From assembly GCA_030377945.1 (NCBI GenBank), contig JAUCGD010000054.1:1-17751 (forward strand): a DNA stretch of 17,751 bases. Reading direction: 5' to 3'. The first letter of the stretch is position 1. Each line of letters starts with the position of its first letter. Under the pieces are notes generated by a model. It did not search any database. It was not told where the DNA came from and saw only the letters and a list, made by a program, of their open reading frames with translations. This document shows positions 7,987 to 15,679 of the stretch, one piece after another. The stretch is from Desulfobacterales bacterium HSG17. GTDB taxonomy: Bacteria; Desulfobacterota; Desulfobacteria; Desulfobacterales; Desulfococcaceae. A program made the position numbers and the translations under genes.

Positions 7987-9387
7987 ATGACACAGAAAGA
8001 CCGGTATGTTTTGCTGCCCATTGAAACTAAAATTCGAGAACTGCATGCCAAATTTCTTTTGGGGTTGTTTACGGCTGAAGCTGGAATCAAAGTTATTCTG
8101 GCCCAAAAAAGCGAAATGGTGGATTTTTTGTCCACCCTGCCAAATGGAATTTTCATTGATAAGGGGATCGCCCACCTGAACCGCAAAAGCTACAATAAAA
8201 ATCAAAAACGGGGAAACATGACGGTGGCCTGGTGTGAGGAAGGATTGGCCTTTCGCGATGACGAGGCCTATCTGCATACCCGGATTTCAAATGAAGTTTA
8301 TGGGATGCTCCATCGCTTTTTCGCCTGGGGTCGATATCAAGCAGACCTGATATCCACCAAGGCATCGGACAAGGGCGGGAAAATTGTTTCCGTTGGTAAT
8401 CCCCGATTCGACCTTTTACGTGATCCATTTCGAACTATTTTTGATCCTGGTGTAGAAAAAATCAGAGCGCAACATGGAAAATTTATCCTGATCAATACCA
8501 GTTTCAGCCGCTACAATCATTATTACGGCCCTGATCATTTTCTGAAAAATATGAGGGCGCAAGGGAGAATTCAAAATCAGGAACAGGAGAATTTCTTTGT
8601 TGAATGGCGGGATTATCTGGGTCAAATTTTCAACCATTTTTCAGAGATGGTGAAATATCTCAGCACTGCATTTCCGGAGTTGACAATTGTTGTCAGACCT
8701 CACCCTTCGGAAAACATGGATGAATGGAAAAAACGCACCAAGGAACTTGATAATGTAAAAATTATTCGCGAAGGAAATGCCATCTATTGGATTTTGGCGT
8801 CTGAAATCGCCATCCACAACAGCTGCACTACCGGTATAGAATCATATGTTCTTGATCATCCTGTTATCGCTTACTGTCCCGTCACCCACGACGTTTATGA
8901 TTCATATCTTCCTAATGCCGTAAGCCATCGAGCCGCAAACATCGAGGAATTGGAAACGCGAATTAAAAAACTGCTTTCCAGTATTGAAGATGGCGATTCT
9001 TCCACCTTGAAAACCGAGGAACAGGAAAAAGCCATGGATAGGTATGTGTCCGGTTTAAGAGACAGGACTGCCTGTGAAACCATCATCCAAGAACTGCTGC
9101 CGCTATTTGCAAAAAGCATGTTTACATCTGTTTTTTCAGTTGATGATCCAATTAAAAGACTACAGCGTGCATTTATTCGGTTCAGCATCTGGTTTAAACA
9201 TTCAATTAGGAAAATACTAAAAGGGGAGAAGGCCGGATATACATATCTGGCTGAAAAATTTCCGGGTTTGGAGCGGGAGGAACTGGTTGACTTACAAAGA
9301 TCTTTCAGCGATGTCACTCATCGATTTCAAGATATCAATATTGAAAAAATATCGGGTATGCATACCGGTTTTTTACTTCACAAATAG
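7987..9387 (+). CDS. Surface carbohydrate biosynthesis protein-like (putative glycosyl/glycerophosphotransferase fold)
   Basis: The 466-residue protein resembles the 'surface carbohydrate biosynthesis protein' group. It begins YVLLPIETKIRELHAKFLL, with GNPRFDLLRD in the middle, VVRPHPSE in the second half and then a HNSCTTGIES loop. The RPHPSE and S/T-rich loop layout is like CDP-glycerol glycerophosphotransferase and GT-B sugar transferases, suggesting addition of a unit to a cell-surface polymer; substrate unknown. No signal peptide or membrane span is evident, so it is likely cytosolic. ATG 7987 is chosen because AAGGA lies five bases before it and because relatives begin close to the LLPIETK motif. 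ATG 7954 would add 11 residues behind a poorer site. The C-terminal 100 residues look helical and unassigned. No other polysaccharide genes are adjacent. Confidence 0.75.
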   Translation: MTQKDRYVLLPIETKIRELHAKFLLGLFTAEAGIKVILAQKSEMVDFLSTLPNGIFIDKGIAHLNRKSYNKNQKRGNMTVAWCEEGLAFRDDEAYLHTRISNEVYGMLHRFFAWGRYQADLISTKASDKGGKIVSVGNPRFDLLRDPFRTIFDPGVEKIRAQHGKFILINTSFSRYNHYYGPDHFLKNMRAQGRIQNQEQENFFVEWRDYLGQIFNHFSEMVKYLSTAFPELTIVVRPHPSENMDEWKKRTKELDNVKIIREGNAIYWILASEIAIHNSCTTGIESYVLDHPVIAYCPVTHDVYDSYLPNAVSHRAANIEELETRIKKLLSSIEDGDSSTLKTEEQEKAMDRYVSGLRDRTACETIIQELLPLFAKSMFTSVFSVDDPIKRLQRAFIRFSIWFKHSIRKILKGEKAGYTYLAEKFPGLEREELVDLQRSFSDVTHRFQDINIEKISGMHTGFLLHK

Positions 9388-9397
9388 TAAATCTATT

Positions 9398-12172
9398 TTA
9401 AATGTCGTTTGCAAGAGCATTAATGGAACGAAGGGCTTCATCATAGTCATAGCTTTGAAGATACAATTCTATATGGGAAATTTTGTGTCTGGGTAAAATA
9501 TTTTTTAACTGTTTAAGACTGTTTTGAATTTCATCTGGATCGGCGGCTTCAATTGCCACAGATAATGTTTCCAGGGATTTATGGATGAATTCCGGATCAA
9601 TGGGCGCATTCGGGTGTTCAGGGTCTTTTTCGGCAGAACCAATTGTGGATAGTACGGCTAAGAAATTTTCAAGTTGTCCCACAAGGTCGTCGAGCAATTG
9701 CCGGTCCAGTGCGTGTGCGGGTGCCTGAGATGCAGTTTCGAGTTTTTGTGCAACCTGTGATAAATTTAAAGCACCAATATTGGCGCTGCTCCCCTTAATA
9801 CTGTGAGATAATTCTTTGACTTGCTCAAAGTCCGACGTATCATATGCATGTATTAATTGTTGAGCATGTTCCCGATGGTTTTCATAATAGCTTATTAAAA
9901 TGGTTTCAAAAATCTCCCAGGTAAGCCCCAGATTTTCAATGGCCAGATCTGCATCCAAGAATGACGATAATTCAGATATATTTTCAGATGCCTCCATTTG
10001 CGTGCTATCCGAAATTATTTCCTCTTCCAAAGGTTTTGGAGATGGACGACAATTTGGGTTGGCTTCCCAATAGGCAATGATATGATTGGCAAGGGTTTCA
10101 AAGAGTTTTTGCTGGTTGATGGGTTTTGAAATGTAGCCGTTCATACCGGCGGCAATACATTTGTCATCATCTCCTTTAAGCGCGTGGGCGGTCATGGCGA
10201 TGATCGGAAGATCCTTAAAGGCTTTTTGTTTCCTGATTTTACGGGTAGCGGTATACCCATCCATCTCAGGCATCTGGATATCCATCAAAACGGTATCATA
10301 TTGTTCCTGCTGCAGATGTTCCATTGCTTCAAGCCCATTGTTGGCGATGGTTATGTTGAGTCCTGCACCTTGTAAAATAGCAACCGCGATTTCCTGGTTG
10401 GTGAGGTTGTCTTCAGCCAGCAAAATCCTGGCACCCTGAATATCATCCTTATGTTGTTTGACGGCATCCACGGTTTGCTTAGCAGAGCGAGTTGCCCGCT
10501 GGTCGGATTTACCAAACGCATTCAATATCGCATTCATTAGAGCCGGTGCGGTAATAGGTTTGGTAAGACAACTGCTAATACCGGTGGCTTCGGTCTCCTG
10601 GCGAGTGATTTCATTACCGAAGCTGGTCATCATAATTAATGGGATTTTTATTTGGAGATCTTGCCTGATTTTTTGGGCAGTTTCAATTCCGTCCATACCC
10701 GGCATGATCCAATCCAAAATCACGATACCAATGGATCGATCGCCTGATTTTTCCAGACATGTAATGGCATCGATTCCGGATGATGCCAATTCCGCCGTGA
10801 TATCAAATGAATTAAGGAGCTTTTGAGTGATCAACCGACTTTCATAATTATCATCCACAACCAGGGCATGAAGCGGTGTTATATCTGAAAGTAGGATACT
10901 TGGTGCCGGATCTTCATTTTCTTTAGGGGCGGAAAAGGGGATTTCAAAAAAGAAACGGGTGCCGACACCAAATTCACTTTCCACATTTAATTGACCACCC
11001 ATTTTTTCAACTAGTTGCTTACTGATGGTCAATCCCAAACCAGTTCCGCCGTATTTTCGAGTTGTGGTGGCATCTGCTTGTGTAAAGGGCTCGAACAATC
11101 GTTTCAAATATTCTTCTTTGATGCCGATGCCGGTATCTTTTACTGAAAATTGCACCCATGAAATATTCGGGTCCGCCCCATTTTTTTTCAGTGGATGAAT
11201 GGCTATGGTGACACTACCGAAAGAGTCCGTAAATTTGAGGGCATTACCGATCAGATTAGTGATGATTTGTTGCAACCTCAATGCATCTCCCACTAGATTC
11301 AAAGGCGTTTGCGGGTTCAGATCGATTAAAAGTTCAATCTTTTTTTCAGCGGCTTTGCTGACCAGAATATCAGTGATCCGTTCAGTGACATCATCAAGCC
11401 TAAAATTAGCATACTCGAGTTCCAATTGACCGGCTTCGATTTTTGAAAAATCCAGGATGTCATTGATAATCCCCAAAAGCGAATGACCGGAGTTATGAAC
11501 AATCCGCAAGTATTTTTCTGTTTTAGGGGTTTGCTGCTCGGCCAACGCAAGGTCGGCGGCTGCGATGACACCGTTCATAGGGGTTCTGATTTCATGACTC
11601 ATGCTGGCCAGAAACTGACTTTTTGCTTGAGTTGCCTGCTCGGCTGCTCTTCGCTCTATCTCTCTTTCACGAACAATCCCGGTAACGATGATATGAGAGA
11701 CATATAGACTCATTGATATCAGAATCGTTGCACAGACAACATTAAAGAGCGTCATGCCGGAGTTCGGATTAAAAAGATTAATATAGGGGATTACATCAAA
11801 ATATACCAAAAAAGAGATACCTACGTAGAGAATAACGGAAAGGAGGGTGCAGGCGAGCCCTTGCTTTATTTCAATATTGGTTGATGTAATCATGGCCGTG
11901 ACAAAATAAGCAGCGATCAAGGGAGAATTGACTGCTCCGGTCATGTATACAACGGCAGTGATTAAAAAGGCATCCAGGGCCATGGGGATATACCCCAAAC
12001 GCGGATGCTTCGTCTGATCAATAAAAAAATTAGCCCCGATAAGCCAGGTGAAAGCAAACAATGTCCAGAGCCCCAGGGGGATAAAAGCGATAATGGAAGT
12101 TTTGAAGAAGGCAGAAATGATTATAAAAGTAAAGGGCACCAGGACGCGAAAGATATCGATGATAATGTGCAT
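9398..12172 (-). CDS. Membrane hybrid sensor histidine kinase (HisKA-HATPase-REC-REC-HPt)
   Basis: The 924-residue protein starts with about six hydrophobic helices (residues 8-165) without a recognisable periplasmic sensor domain. A short helix then leads to HisKA with [10 protein letters not shown] (phospho-His193). The HATPase has its N box NLIGNALKF (306-314), DTGIGI (346-351) and GGTGLGL (375-381). Receiver 1 has a phospho-acceptor at Asp487 (VILDWIMPG); receiver 2 has LAEDN (585-589) and Asp631 ([11 protein letters not shown]). An HPt domain carries His790 in [13 protein letters not shown]. Residues 855-924 are helical, resembling extra tails seen after HPt domains. This is a full His-Asp-His phosphorelay in one chain. 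The output response regulator is not next to it. The signal is probably sensed within the membrane (inference). Its end is only ten bases from the convergent gene's stop. The ribosome-binding site is weak (GGAAAAA). Confidence 0.93.
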   Translation of the reverse strand: MHIIIDIFRVLVPFTFIIISAFFKTSIIAFIPLGLWTLFAFTWLIGANFFIDQTKHPRLGYIPMALDAFLITAVVYMTGAVNSPLIAAYFVTAMITSTNIEIKQGLACTLLSVILYVGISFLVYFDVIPYINLFNPNSGMTLFNVVCATILISMSLYVSHIIVTGIVREREIERRAAEQATQAKSQFLASMSHEIRTPMNGVIAAADLALAEQQTPKTEKYLRIVHNSGHSLLGIINDILDFSKIEAGQLELEYANFRLDDVTERITDILVSKAAEKKIELLIDLNPQTPLNLVGDALRLQQIITNLIGNALKFTDSFGSVTIAIHPLKKNGADPNISWVQFSVKDTGIGIKEEYLKRLFEPFTQADATTTRKYGGTGLGLTISKQLVEKMGGQLNVESEFGVGTRFFFEIPFSAPKENEDPAPSILLSDITPLHALVVDDNYESRLITQKLLNSFDITAELASSGIDAITCLEKSGDRSIGIVILDWIMPGMDGIETAQKIRQDLQIKIPLIMMTSFGNEITRQETEATGISSCLTKPITAPALMNAILNAFGKSDQRATRSAKQTVDAVKQHKDDIQGARILLAEDNLTNQEIAVAILQGAGLNITIANNGLEAMEHLQQEQYDTVLMDIQMPEMDGYTATRKIRKQKAFKDLPIIAMTAHALKGDDDKCIAAGMNGYISKPINQQKLFETLANHIIAYWEANPNCRPSPKPLEEEIISDSTQMEASENISELSSFLDADLAIENLGLTWEIFETILISYYENHREHAQQLIHAYDTSDFEQVKELSHSIKGSSANIGALNLSQVAQKLETASQAPAHALDRQLLDDLVGQLENFLAVLSTIGSAEKDPEHPNAPIDPEFIHKSLETLSVAIEAADPDEIQNSLKQLKNILPRHKISHIELYLQSYDYDEALRSINALANDI

Positions 12173-12279
12173 TATATAAGTTTTTTCCGAACTATCTATT
12201 CGCCTATAAAAATAAAGAGCAAATATTGAATTATAGTCGCGTCTATAAAGAAGATAAACTATATTTTAAAAGCGGGAGC

Positions 12280-12308
12280 AATATGGCAAAAACGTGGCGT
12301 TGTGTCAA
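12280..12308 (-). promoter_or_regulatory. Sigma-70-type promoter of the hybrid kinase gene
   Basis: On the minus strand a perfect TTGACA (12308-12303) is followed after exactly 17 bases by CATATT (12285-12280, four of six matches to TATAAT). The predicted start leaves a leader of about 100 bases before the ATG at 12172. Two tandem copies of the 9-mer TCAATGTTT (plus strand, 12305-12313 and 12314-12322) overlap and flank the -35 box and could be regulator sites. Confidence 0.6.
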
Positions 12309-12373
12309 TGTTTTCAATGTTTTTTCAGATTATTTTACTATACTATCGTATACTTTTCCCTTTTGGAAAATAT

Positions 12374-12640
12374 TCAAGATTTCGATTGCAAGGTAAAAGC
12401 GCTTTTGGCTGCAAGAGAGGCTAACTGTCGATCCAAAGAAATGGAGATTTTTTCAAGTGGGAGGTGTTCTGTTAGTTGAATTGTCCTTTTTAATGTTTCA
12501 CAACAAACTATGCAATGCTCACATTTTTTCAAATGCGCTATTATTCTTTGGCGATCAACCGAATCAAGTTCGTCATCGATAAAAGAGGATATTTCTTCTG
12601 ATAGCTGTACACATTTTTCATGGAGATTTTCATCTGTCAT
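12374..12640 (-). CDS. Soluble zinc-type (zf-HC2) anti-sigma factor
   Basis: The 88-residue protein has the anti-sigma zinc-finger pattern. Cys10 sits in a first helix that ends in SSFIDDELDS, followed by His36-x3-Cys40-x2-Cys43 (HLKKCEHC). Two more cysteines, 46 and 47, lie next to it. There is no hydrophobic span, so it should be cytoplasmic, unlike many membrane-anchored anti-sigma factors. The family binds and silences its partner ECF sigma factor, and some members release it when thiols are oxidised. The gene overlaps the end of the upstream sigma-factor gene by 11 bases, the usual layout of a cognate pair. ATG 12640 with AAGGA ten bases before it is chosen over TTG 12646. Calls for partner and redox response are inference from family and context. 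Confidence 0.82.
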   Translation of the reverse strand: MTDENLHEKCVQLSEEISSFIDDELDSVDRQRIIAHLKKCEHCIVCCETLKRTIQLTEHLPLEKISISLDRQLASLAAKSAFTLQSKS

Positions 12641-13232
12641 CTTCAAAATATCCTTTCAGGTGATCCCGTAGATAAAAACGCGCCCGATGAAGACGCACTT
12701 TAACATTGGCCGTTGACAAATGAAGCATTTCGGCGGTTTCATCGGTTGAAAAGCCTTCCACATCCCGTAAAAGAAGGACAAGGCGATACTTTGTCGGTAA
12801 TTTTTCAATGCTTTTCCTGATTTTAGCGGAGAGCTCCTCGTTTAAAAGACTGTCCAATGGTGCATCCGCCCAGGCGGGCATTTTCACTGTTGAATGGTGA
12901 CCCTGTTCCATTGTTTGCTGATGCCATTCTTCCAGGTTTACCTCATTTTCCGGTGCATTTCTTATAGCGCGTTTTTTTTTCAAACAGGCATTGGCTGCTA
13001 TGGTATATATCCAGTTTTTAAATTTAGCTTTGCCCTTAAAACCGGAGAGTGAACGAAAGGCATTAATGAAAGTATCTTGAATCAAATCTTCGGCATCTTG
13101 CCGGTTTTTACACATTCGAAGACCAAAATTATAAAGGCGTTCCTGATAACGATGGACGATTTCAGTAAACGCCTTCGGATTTCCGGCAAGGGCGGCTTTT
13201 ACGATTGCCTGATCTTCATCCCTCAATTTCAT
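12630..13232 (-). CDS. ECF-type sigma-70 family RNA polymerase sigma factor
   Basis: The 200-residue protein shows an ECF sigma layout. Region 2 covers about residues 20-92, with AEDLIQDTFINAFRSL (47-62) and FKNWIYTIAANACL (71-84). Region 4 covers about 133-188, with IEKLPTKYRLVLLLRDVEG (142-160) and the helix-turn-helix STDETAEMLHLSTANVKVRLHRAR. The linker (93-130) is somewhat long and polar. It should direct RNA polymerase to a small regulon from the cytoplasm, held in check by the overlapping zinc-type anti-sigma gene downstream. An AAGG run just before ATG serves as ribosome-binding site. It follows the Fe-S/cytochrome genes on the same strand with 58 bases between the small upstream gene and its start, so it may be co-transcribed with them. 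I found no obvious autoregulatory ECF promoter motif upstream. Confidence 0.92.
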   Translation of the reverse strand: MKLRDEDQAIVKAALAGNPKAFTEIVHRYQERLYNFGLRMCKNRQDAEDLIQDTFINAFRSLSGFKGKAKFKNWIYTIAANACLKKKRAIRNAPENEVNLEEWHQQTMEQGHHSTVKMPAWADAPLDSLLNEELSAKIRKSIEKLPTKYRLVLLLRDVEGFSTDETAEMLHLSTANVKVRLHRARFYLRDHLKGYFEDDR

Positions 13233-13268
13233 CCGCCTTTTGAGGTGATTTGGATTTATCTTTTCCCA

Positions 13269-13298
13269 CCACCTGGCAGGAATCCCGCATTCAGGTGG
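13269..13298 (-). promoter_or_regulatory. Stem-loop across the stop codon of the 29-residue gene
   Basis: CCACCTG and CAGGTGG form a perfect seven-base-pair outer stem (13269-13275 with 13292-13298). GCGGG/CCTGC add an inner five-pair stem with one wobble, closed by ATT. No T run follows on either strand, so it is not a standard terminator. It could be a processing or stability element between the redox genes and the sigma gene, setting their ratio (inference). Confidence 0.4.
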
Positions 13299-13380
13299 AA
13301 ATTCCCATTTTGGGAAGGATAACTACCTGTAGAACCAACCAGCCCACGATGAACAGAAAAAAAAATCCTGTAAACTCCAT
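13291..13380 (-). CDS. 29-residue single-span membrane protein (small ORF)
   Basis: ATG 13380 is preceded by a near-perfect GGAGGAAGTT Shine-Dalgarno and opens a 29-codon frame ending in TGA. It encodes MEFTGFFFLFIVGW, then LVLQVVILPKMGIST: one hydrophobic helix (about residues 5-22) with a short basic/polar tail. The strong ribosome-binding site, its place 14 bases after the cytochrome b gene's stop, and the sensible membrane-protein composition all support translation. I do not recognise a named family. By position it could be a small accessory subunit of the Fe-S/cytochrome complex or a link to the sigma/anti-sigma pair; both are inference. The longer in-frame opening upstream of this ATG overlaps the cytochrome gene and is not the real start. 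Confidence 0.65.
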   Translation of the reverse strand: MEFTGFFFLFIVGWLVLQVVILPKMGIST

Positions 13381-13394
13381 AACTTCCTCCGATA

Positions 13395-13868
13395 CTACCG
13401 GGCTTGAACCCAGTGGGGTGATTTCAATTTGGCGATGAGCGCCGTGACTCCTAATAACACAACCGCCCCCATATGGGTGAGATCCATAAAGGCGATCAAG
13501 GCATGGGGTTGGTAGATGCCCGGCAGGTTTCTGATAATTAAAAAAATACCTGATACCAGAATGAGGGTATACCAAAAGACTTTTATCCTGGCACTAATAG
13601 TTAATTGAAACTTTTTACGATGAGCCAGTAGATAGAATGTGGCTGCATACGCAGATAATAACAAAAATACAATAGCCGATAGATAATGCAGAAAATGTGT
13701 AATATAAAATCGTGCTAAAAAAGCCAGACCGGGGATGTCGGCAATATAATATCTTTTAAAAATTGGCATTTGTCCAAATCCGCTGATAGCGAGCACGGTG
13801 ATGGTGATCAGCATCAAGGGTTTGAATCCGGAGAATAATGCAACTGAATCCGGTTTATGGTTTTTCAT
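13395..13868 (-). CDS. Small cytochrome b-like integral membrane protein (redox partner of the ferredoxin)
   Basis: This 157-residue protein has four predicted membrane helices (about 16-34, 56-81, 97-113 and 123-146). Histidines are placed for heme b: His58 and His61 in THFLHYLS of helix 2, His122 at the start of helix 4 and His132 in DLTHMGAV. Size and helix count resemble the gamma subunits of formate dehydrogenase or hydrogenase, and other cytochrome b proteins that pass electrons between quinone and a periplasmic Fe-S subunit. It overlaps the end of the ferredoxin gene by 14 bases when ATG 13868 is used (TTG 13874 is the rejected alternative), so coupled translation is likely. Heme binding is inferred from histidine positions only. 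No catalytic subunit is encoded nearby. Confidence 0.75.
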   Translation of the reverse strand: MKNHKPDSVALFSGFKPLMLITITVLAISGFGQMPIFKRYYIADIPGLAFLARFYITHFLHYLSAIVFLLLSAYAATFYLLAHRKKFQLTISARIKVFWYTLILVSGIFLIIRNLPGIYQPHALIAFMDLTHMGAVVLLGVTALIAKLKSPHWVQAR

Positions 13869-14874
13869 GATCAATTACCCCTTTATTCGTAGAAGATTCC
13901 TTTTTAATAAATTTTGCAACATGCCCAAAAGCAGCTGCAGCACCAGCCAAAGGGGCAATCAACATGGCAGTTGCCAGGTTATTGGCATCGGCCATCATAT
14001 TGGGTACTTTTTGAAATCCGGGTTTTCCGTTTCCTTTCTCAATGGCTCCTTGAATTTCTTCAAATGGTACAGGAGAGACATAAATGGTATTGGTTCCACC
14101 ATTTTCCGTGATGCCATAGGTGTACCCATTTATTTGGGCAGCAAGGGCCTTCGCTTTTGCGATAACTTCATTTTTAGGCCCTATGGTTTGAACATCTTCG
14201 GGGCATGCATCAATACAGGCTGGCAGTTCACCCCTTGCAATATTTTGATAACAGCGATCACATTTGAACATGACGCCGTTTCCCGCAAATTTGGGCAAAA
14301 TATCCAAGTACAAACCTTCACCGGTTTGGCGTTGCGGGATCTTCCAGGGGCAAACACTTTTGCACTTGGAACCGCCCAGACAAAGGTCCCGGTCTATTCT
14401 CGATATACCGTTCTTATATTGTTTGGCAGCACCCCAGGGACACAATTTTACACAAGGCGGGTTGCTGCAATGCATGCAACGCCTTGGGATGGTAAGGATT
14501 GCTTCCTCATTGTCGATCATGACAGTGGCTTCTTGAATAAAGATCCAGTTGTAGGGTGTGAGGCGATCCCTGATTTCCTGTTTGTCTTCATCCGACCAGT
14601 CTTCCACCTTTACCCGGGGAGGGAACATTTTGGGGAATGGTTTTTCAGGATGGGGATACTTTGAGGGATTGGTTTCACGGCAGGCATCCACACAAGCTTC
14701 GCAACCGATACATTTTTGGATATCAATGAGGGTGGCGAGTTCTTCAACAGGTTCAGCATCCGATTTTGATACAGCACCAGCAGCTGTTGCGGCCGTTACG
14801 CTCACTGCGGCAGCCACACCGCCTTTCAAAAAAGCTCTTCGTGATAGGGATTTTTGTGATATGGATTGCGGCAT
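13855..14874 (-). CDS. Tat-exported multi-cluster 4Fe-4S ferredoxin subunit (FdnH/HybA-like)
   Basis: The 339-residue protein begins with a twin-arginine signal, SRRAFLKGG (11-19), and an alanine-rich core, so the folded protein should be exported to the periplasm. Fe-S motifs follow. Cluster I uses Cys55/58/61/65. Cluster II uses Cys133/136/141/145. A third set, Cys165/171/175, has Gly168 where a second cysteine is usual (CLGGSKCKSVCP). The last group is Cys205/208/220/224. A hydrophobic helix near 300-320 may anchor it. The layout matches beta subunits of formate dehydrogenase- or hydrogenase-type complexes, which pass electrons to a cytochrome b; that partner is encoded next, with overlap. 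AGGAGG four bases before ATG 14874 decides the start; GTG 14877 would be too close. No molybdopterin or hydrogenase subunit is present in this window. Confidence 0.88.
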   Translation of the reverse strand: MPQSISQKSLSRRAFLKGGVAAAVSVTAATAAGAVSKSDAEPVEELATLIDIQKCIGCEACVDACRETNPSKYPHPEKPFPKMFPPRVKVEDWSDEDKQEIRDRLTPYNWIFIQEATVMIDNEEAILTIPRRCMHCSNPPCVKLCPWGAAKQYKNGISRIDRDLCLGGSKCKSVCPWKIPQRQTGEGLYLDILPKFAGNGVMFKCDRCYQNIARGELPACIDACPEDVQTIGPKNEVIAKAKALAAQINGYTYGITENGGTNTIYVSPVPFEEIQGAIEKGNGKPGFQKVPNMMADANNLATAMLIAPLAGAAAAFGHVAKFIKKESSTNKGVIDHEKP

Positions 14875-14927
14875 CACACCTCCTTTTTATAATAAAAAAA
14901 TATGGTCTACTCGGTTATAGATCCAGT

Positions 14928-14954
14928 AAATGTAAAAAGGTTACATTTTTTTTT
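14928..14954 (+). terminator. Possible plus-strand terminator at the end of the rhomboid gene
   Basis: AAATGTAA (14928-14935) and TTACATTT (14941-14948) form a perfect eight-pair stem around AAAGG. On the plus strand the T run continues to 14954. It overlaps the rhomboid stop codon. In the gene direction (minus) no T run follows, so it would stop antisense transcription or act only as a hairpin. The stem is AT-rich and weak. Confidence 0.3.
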
Positions 14955-15519
14955 GATGCCGTGTGATCCAGGCTGCAAAGACCCCTCCTGAAAAACCAAA
15001 TAAATGGCCTGAAAAACTGATCCCCGGAATTACAGCCAACAAAGATGCCAGAGCACCACCATATAAAAGAAAAATCAAGATCGAAATCAGAAACGCTGAC
15101 CATTCGCGACGAAAAAAACCAATACCGAGTAAAAATCCGATAAGGCCAAAAATAAGACCGCTGGCACCGATGTGAACAGTTCCGGGAGTACCGAATGCCC
15201 AAACGAGTCCCCCGCCTAGAACGACAATCGTACCAGTCGCATAAGCAGTCAATTTCCGGCTGAATGAAAGTGCTGAAAGCAGAAGAAAAAATAAGGCCCC
15301 GGAATTGGCCAACAAGTGCTTGAGGTCAGCGTGCAAAAATGGGGAAAGAATGACGCCCCATAACCATCCGGGGTTACGGGGGCGGATTCCGAAATAACGA
15401 AAATCTTCAAATGGATAAACAAGGTTTAAGATAAAAATGATCCAAATCAATGCCAAAAAATAAATACAAATCGCCATATTCTTTTGCAAAGGGCGAATTT
15501 GTTTGGCTGGCACCTTCAT
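14941..15519 (-). CDS. Rhomboid-family intramembrane serine protease
   Basis: The 192-residue protein has about six membrane helices and the full rhomboid catalytic set. HADLKHLLANS (63-73) carries the His/Asn of the second-helix motif, HIGASGLIFG carries nucleophile Ser120 in GASG, and SGHLFGFSGG carries the partner His172. Rhomboids cut single-span membrane proteins within or near the membrane. Length and motif spacing fit short bacterial forms with no extra domain. It is followed after 66 bases by the Tat ferredoxin gene on the same strand, so it may share a transcript, but the hairpin at its end and the strong separate ribosome-binding site leave that open. The substrate is unknown. The 29-residue single-span product downstream is a conceivable but unsupported candidate. 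Confidence 0.92.
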   Translation of the reverse strand: MKVPAKQIRPLQKNMAICIYFLALIWIIFILNLVYPFEDFRYFGIRPRNPGWLWGVILSPFLHADLKHLLANSGALFFLLLSALSFSRKLTAYATGTIVVLGGGLVWAFGTPGTVHIGASGLIFGLIGFLLGIGFFRREWSAFLISILIFLLYGGALASLLAVIPGISFSGHLFGFSGGVFAAWITRHQKKM

Positions 15520-15567
15520 TTTATATCGGCTCTTTTTATCTAATCAGTGCCAGAATGAAAACTTGAA

Positions 15568-15667
15568 TTTTTCGTTCAGATCAAGGCAAATCAAAATTTT
15601 AACCGCAGGCATACCCTTCGTATTCCGAGGATTGAAATTTTGATTTAACGCAGATATGGACGAAAAA
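15568..15667. repeat. 100-bp imperfect palindrome (REP/MITE-like)
   Basis: The ends are TTTTTCGT (15568-15575) and ACGAAAAA (15660-15667), exact inverses. Inside, AAATCAAAATTT (15588-15599) is the perfect inverse of AAATTTTGATTT (15635-15646). ATAC/GTAT (15611-15614 and 15620-15623) flank a CCTTC centre. The whole element is symmetric about position 15617 and could fold into one long hairpin. It lies 12 bases past the nifS stop and 48 bases before the rhomboid start. It has no coding content. It looks like a small non-autonomous repeat, but copy number cannot be judged from one window. Confidence 0.7.
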
Positions 15668-15679
15668 GACTGTATTCAT

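Noticed and set aside
12354..12370. TTTTCC/GGAAAA hairpin just after the anti-sigma gene as its terminator
   Set aside because: The stem is six weak pairs and no T run follows in the direction of transcription.
12173..12373. Further small genes in the 200-base gap between the kinase and anti-sigma genes
   Set aside because: The gap holds the kinase promoter and AT-rich leader; short frames there have no ribosome-binding site or coding character.
13381..13575. Extended minus-strand frame that would give a 94-residue version of the small protein
   Set aside because: The added part overlaps the cytochrome b gene out of frame and has mixed non-membrane composition, whereas the internal ATG at 13380 has a near-perfect ribosome-binding site.
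13798..14664. Plus-strand open frame of 288 codons opposite the ferredoxin gene
   Set aside because: It lies almost fully antisense to a ferredoxin with clear Tat and Fe-S motifs; its product has no recognisable pattern and there is no ribosome-binding site of note. It is a shadow.
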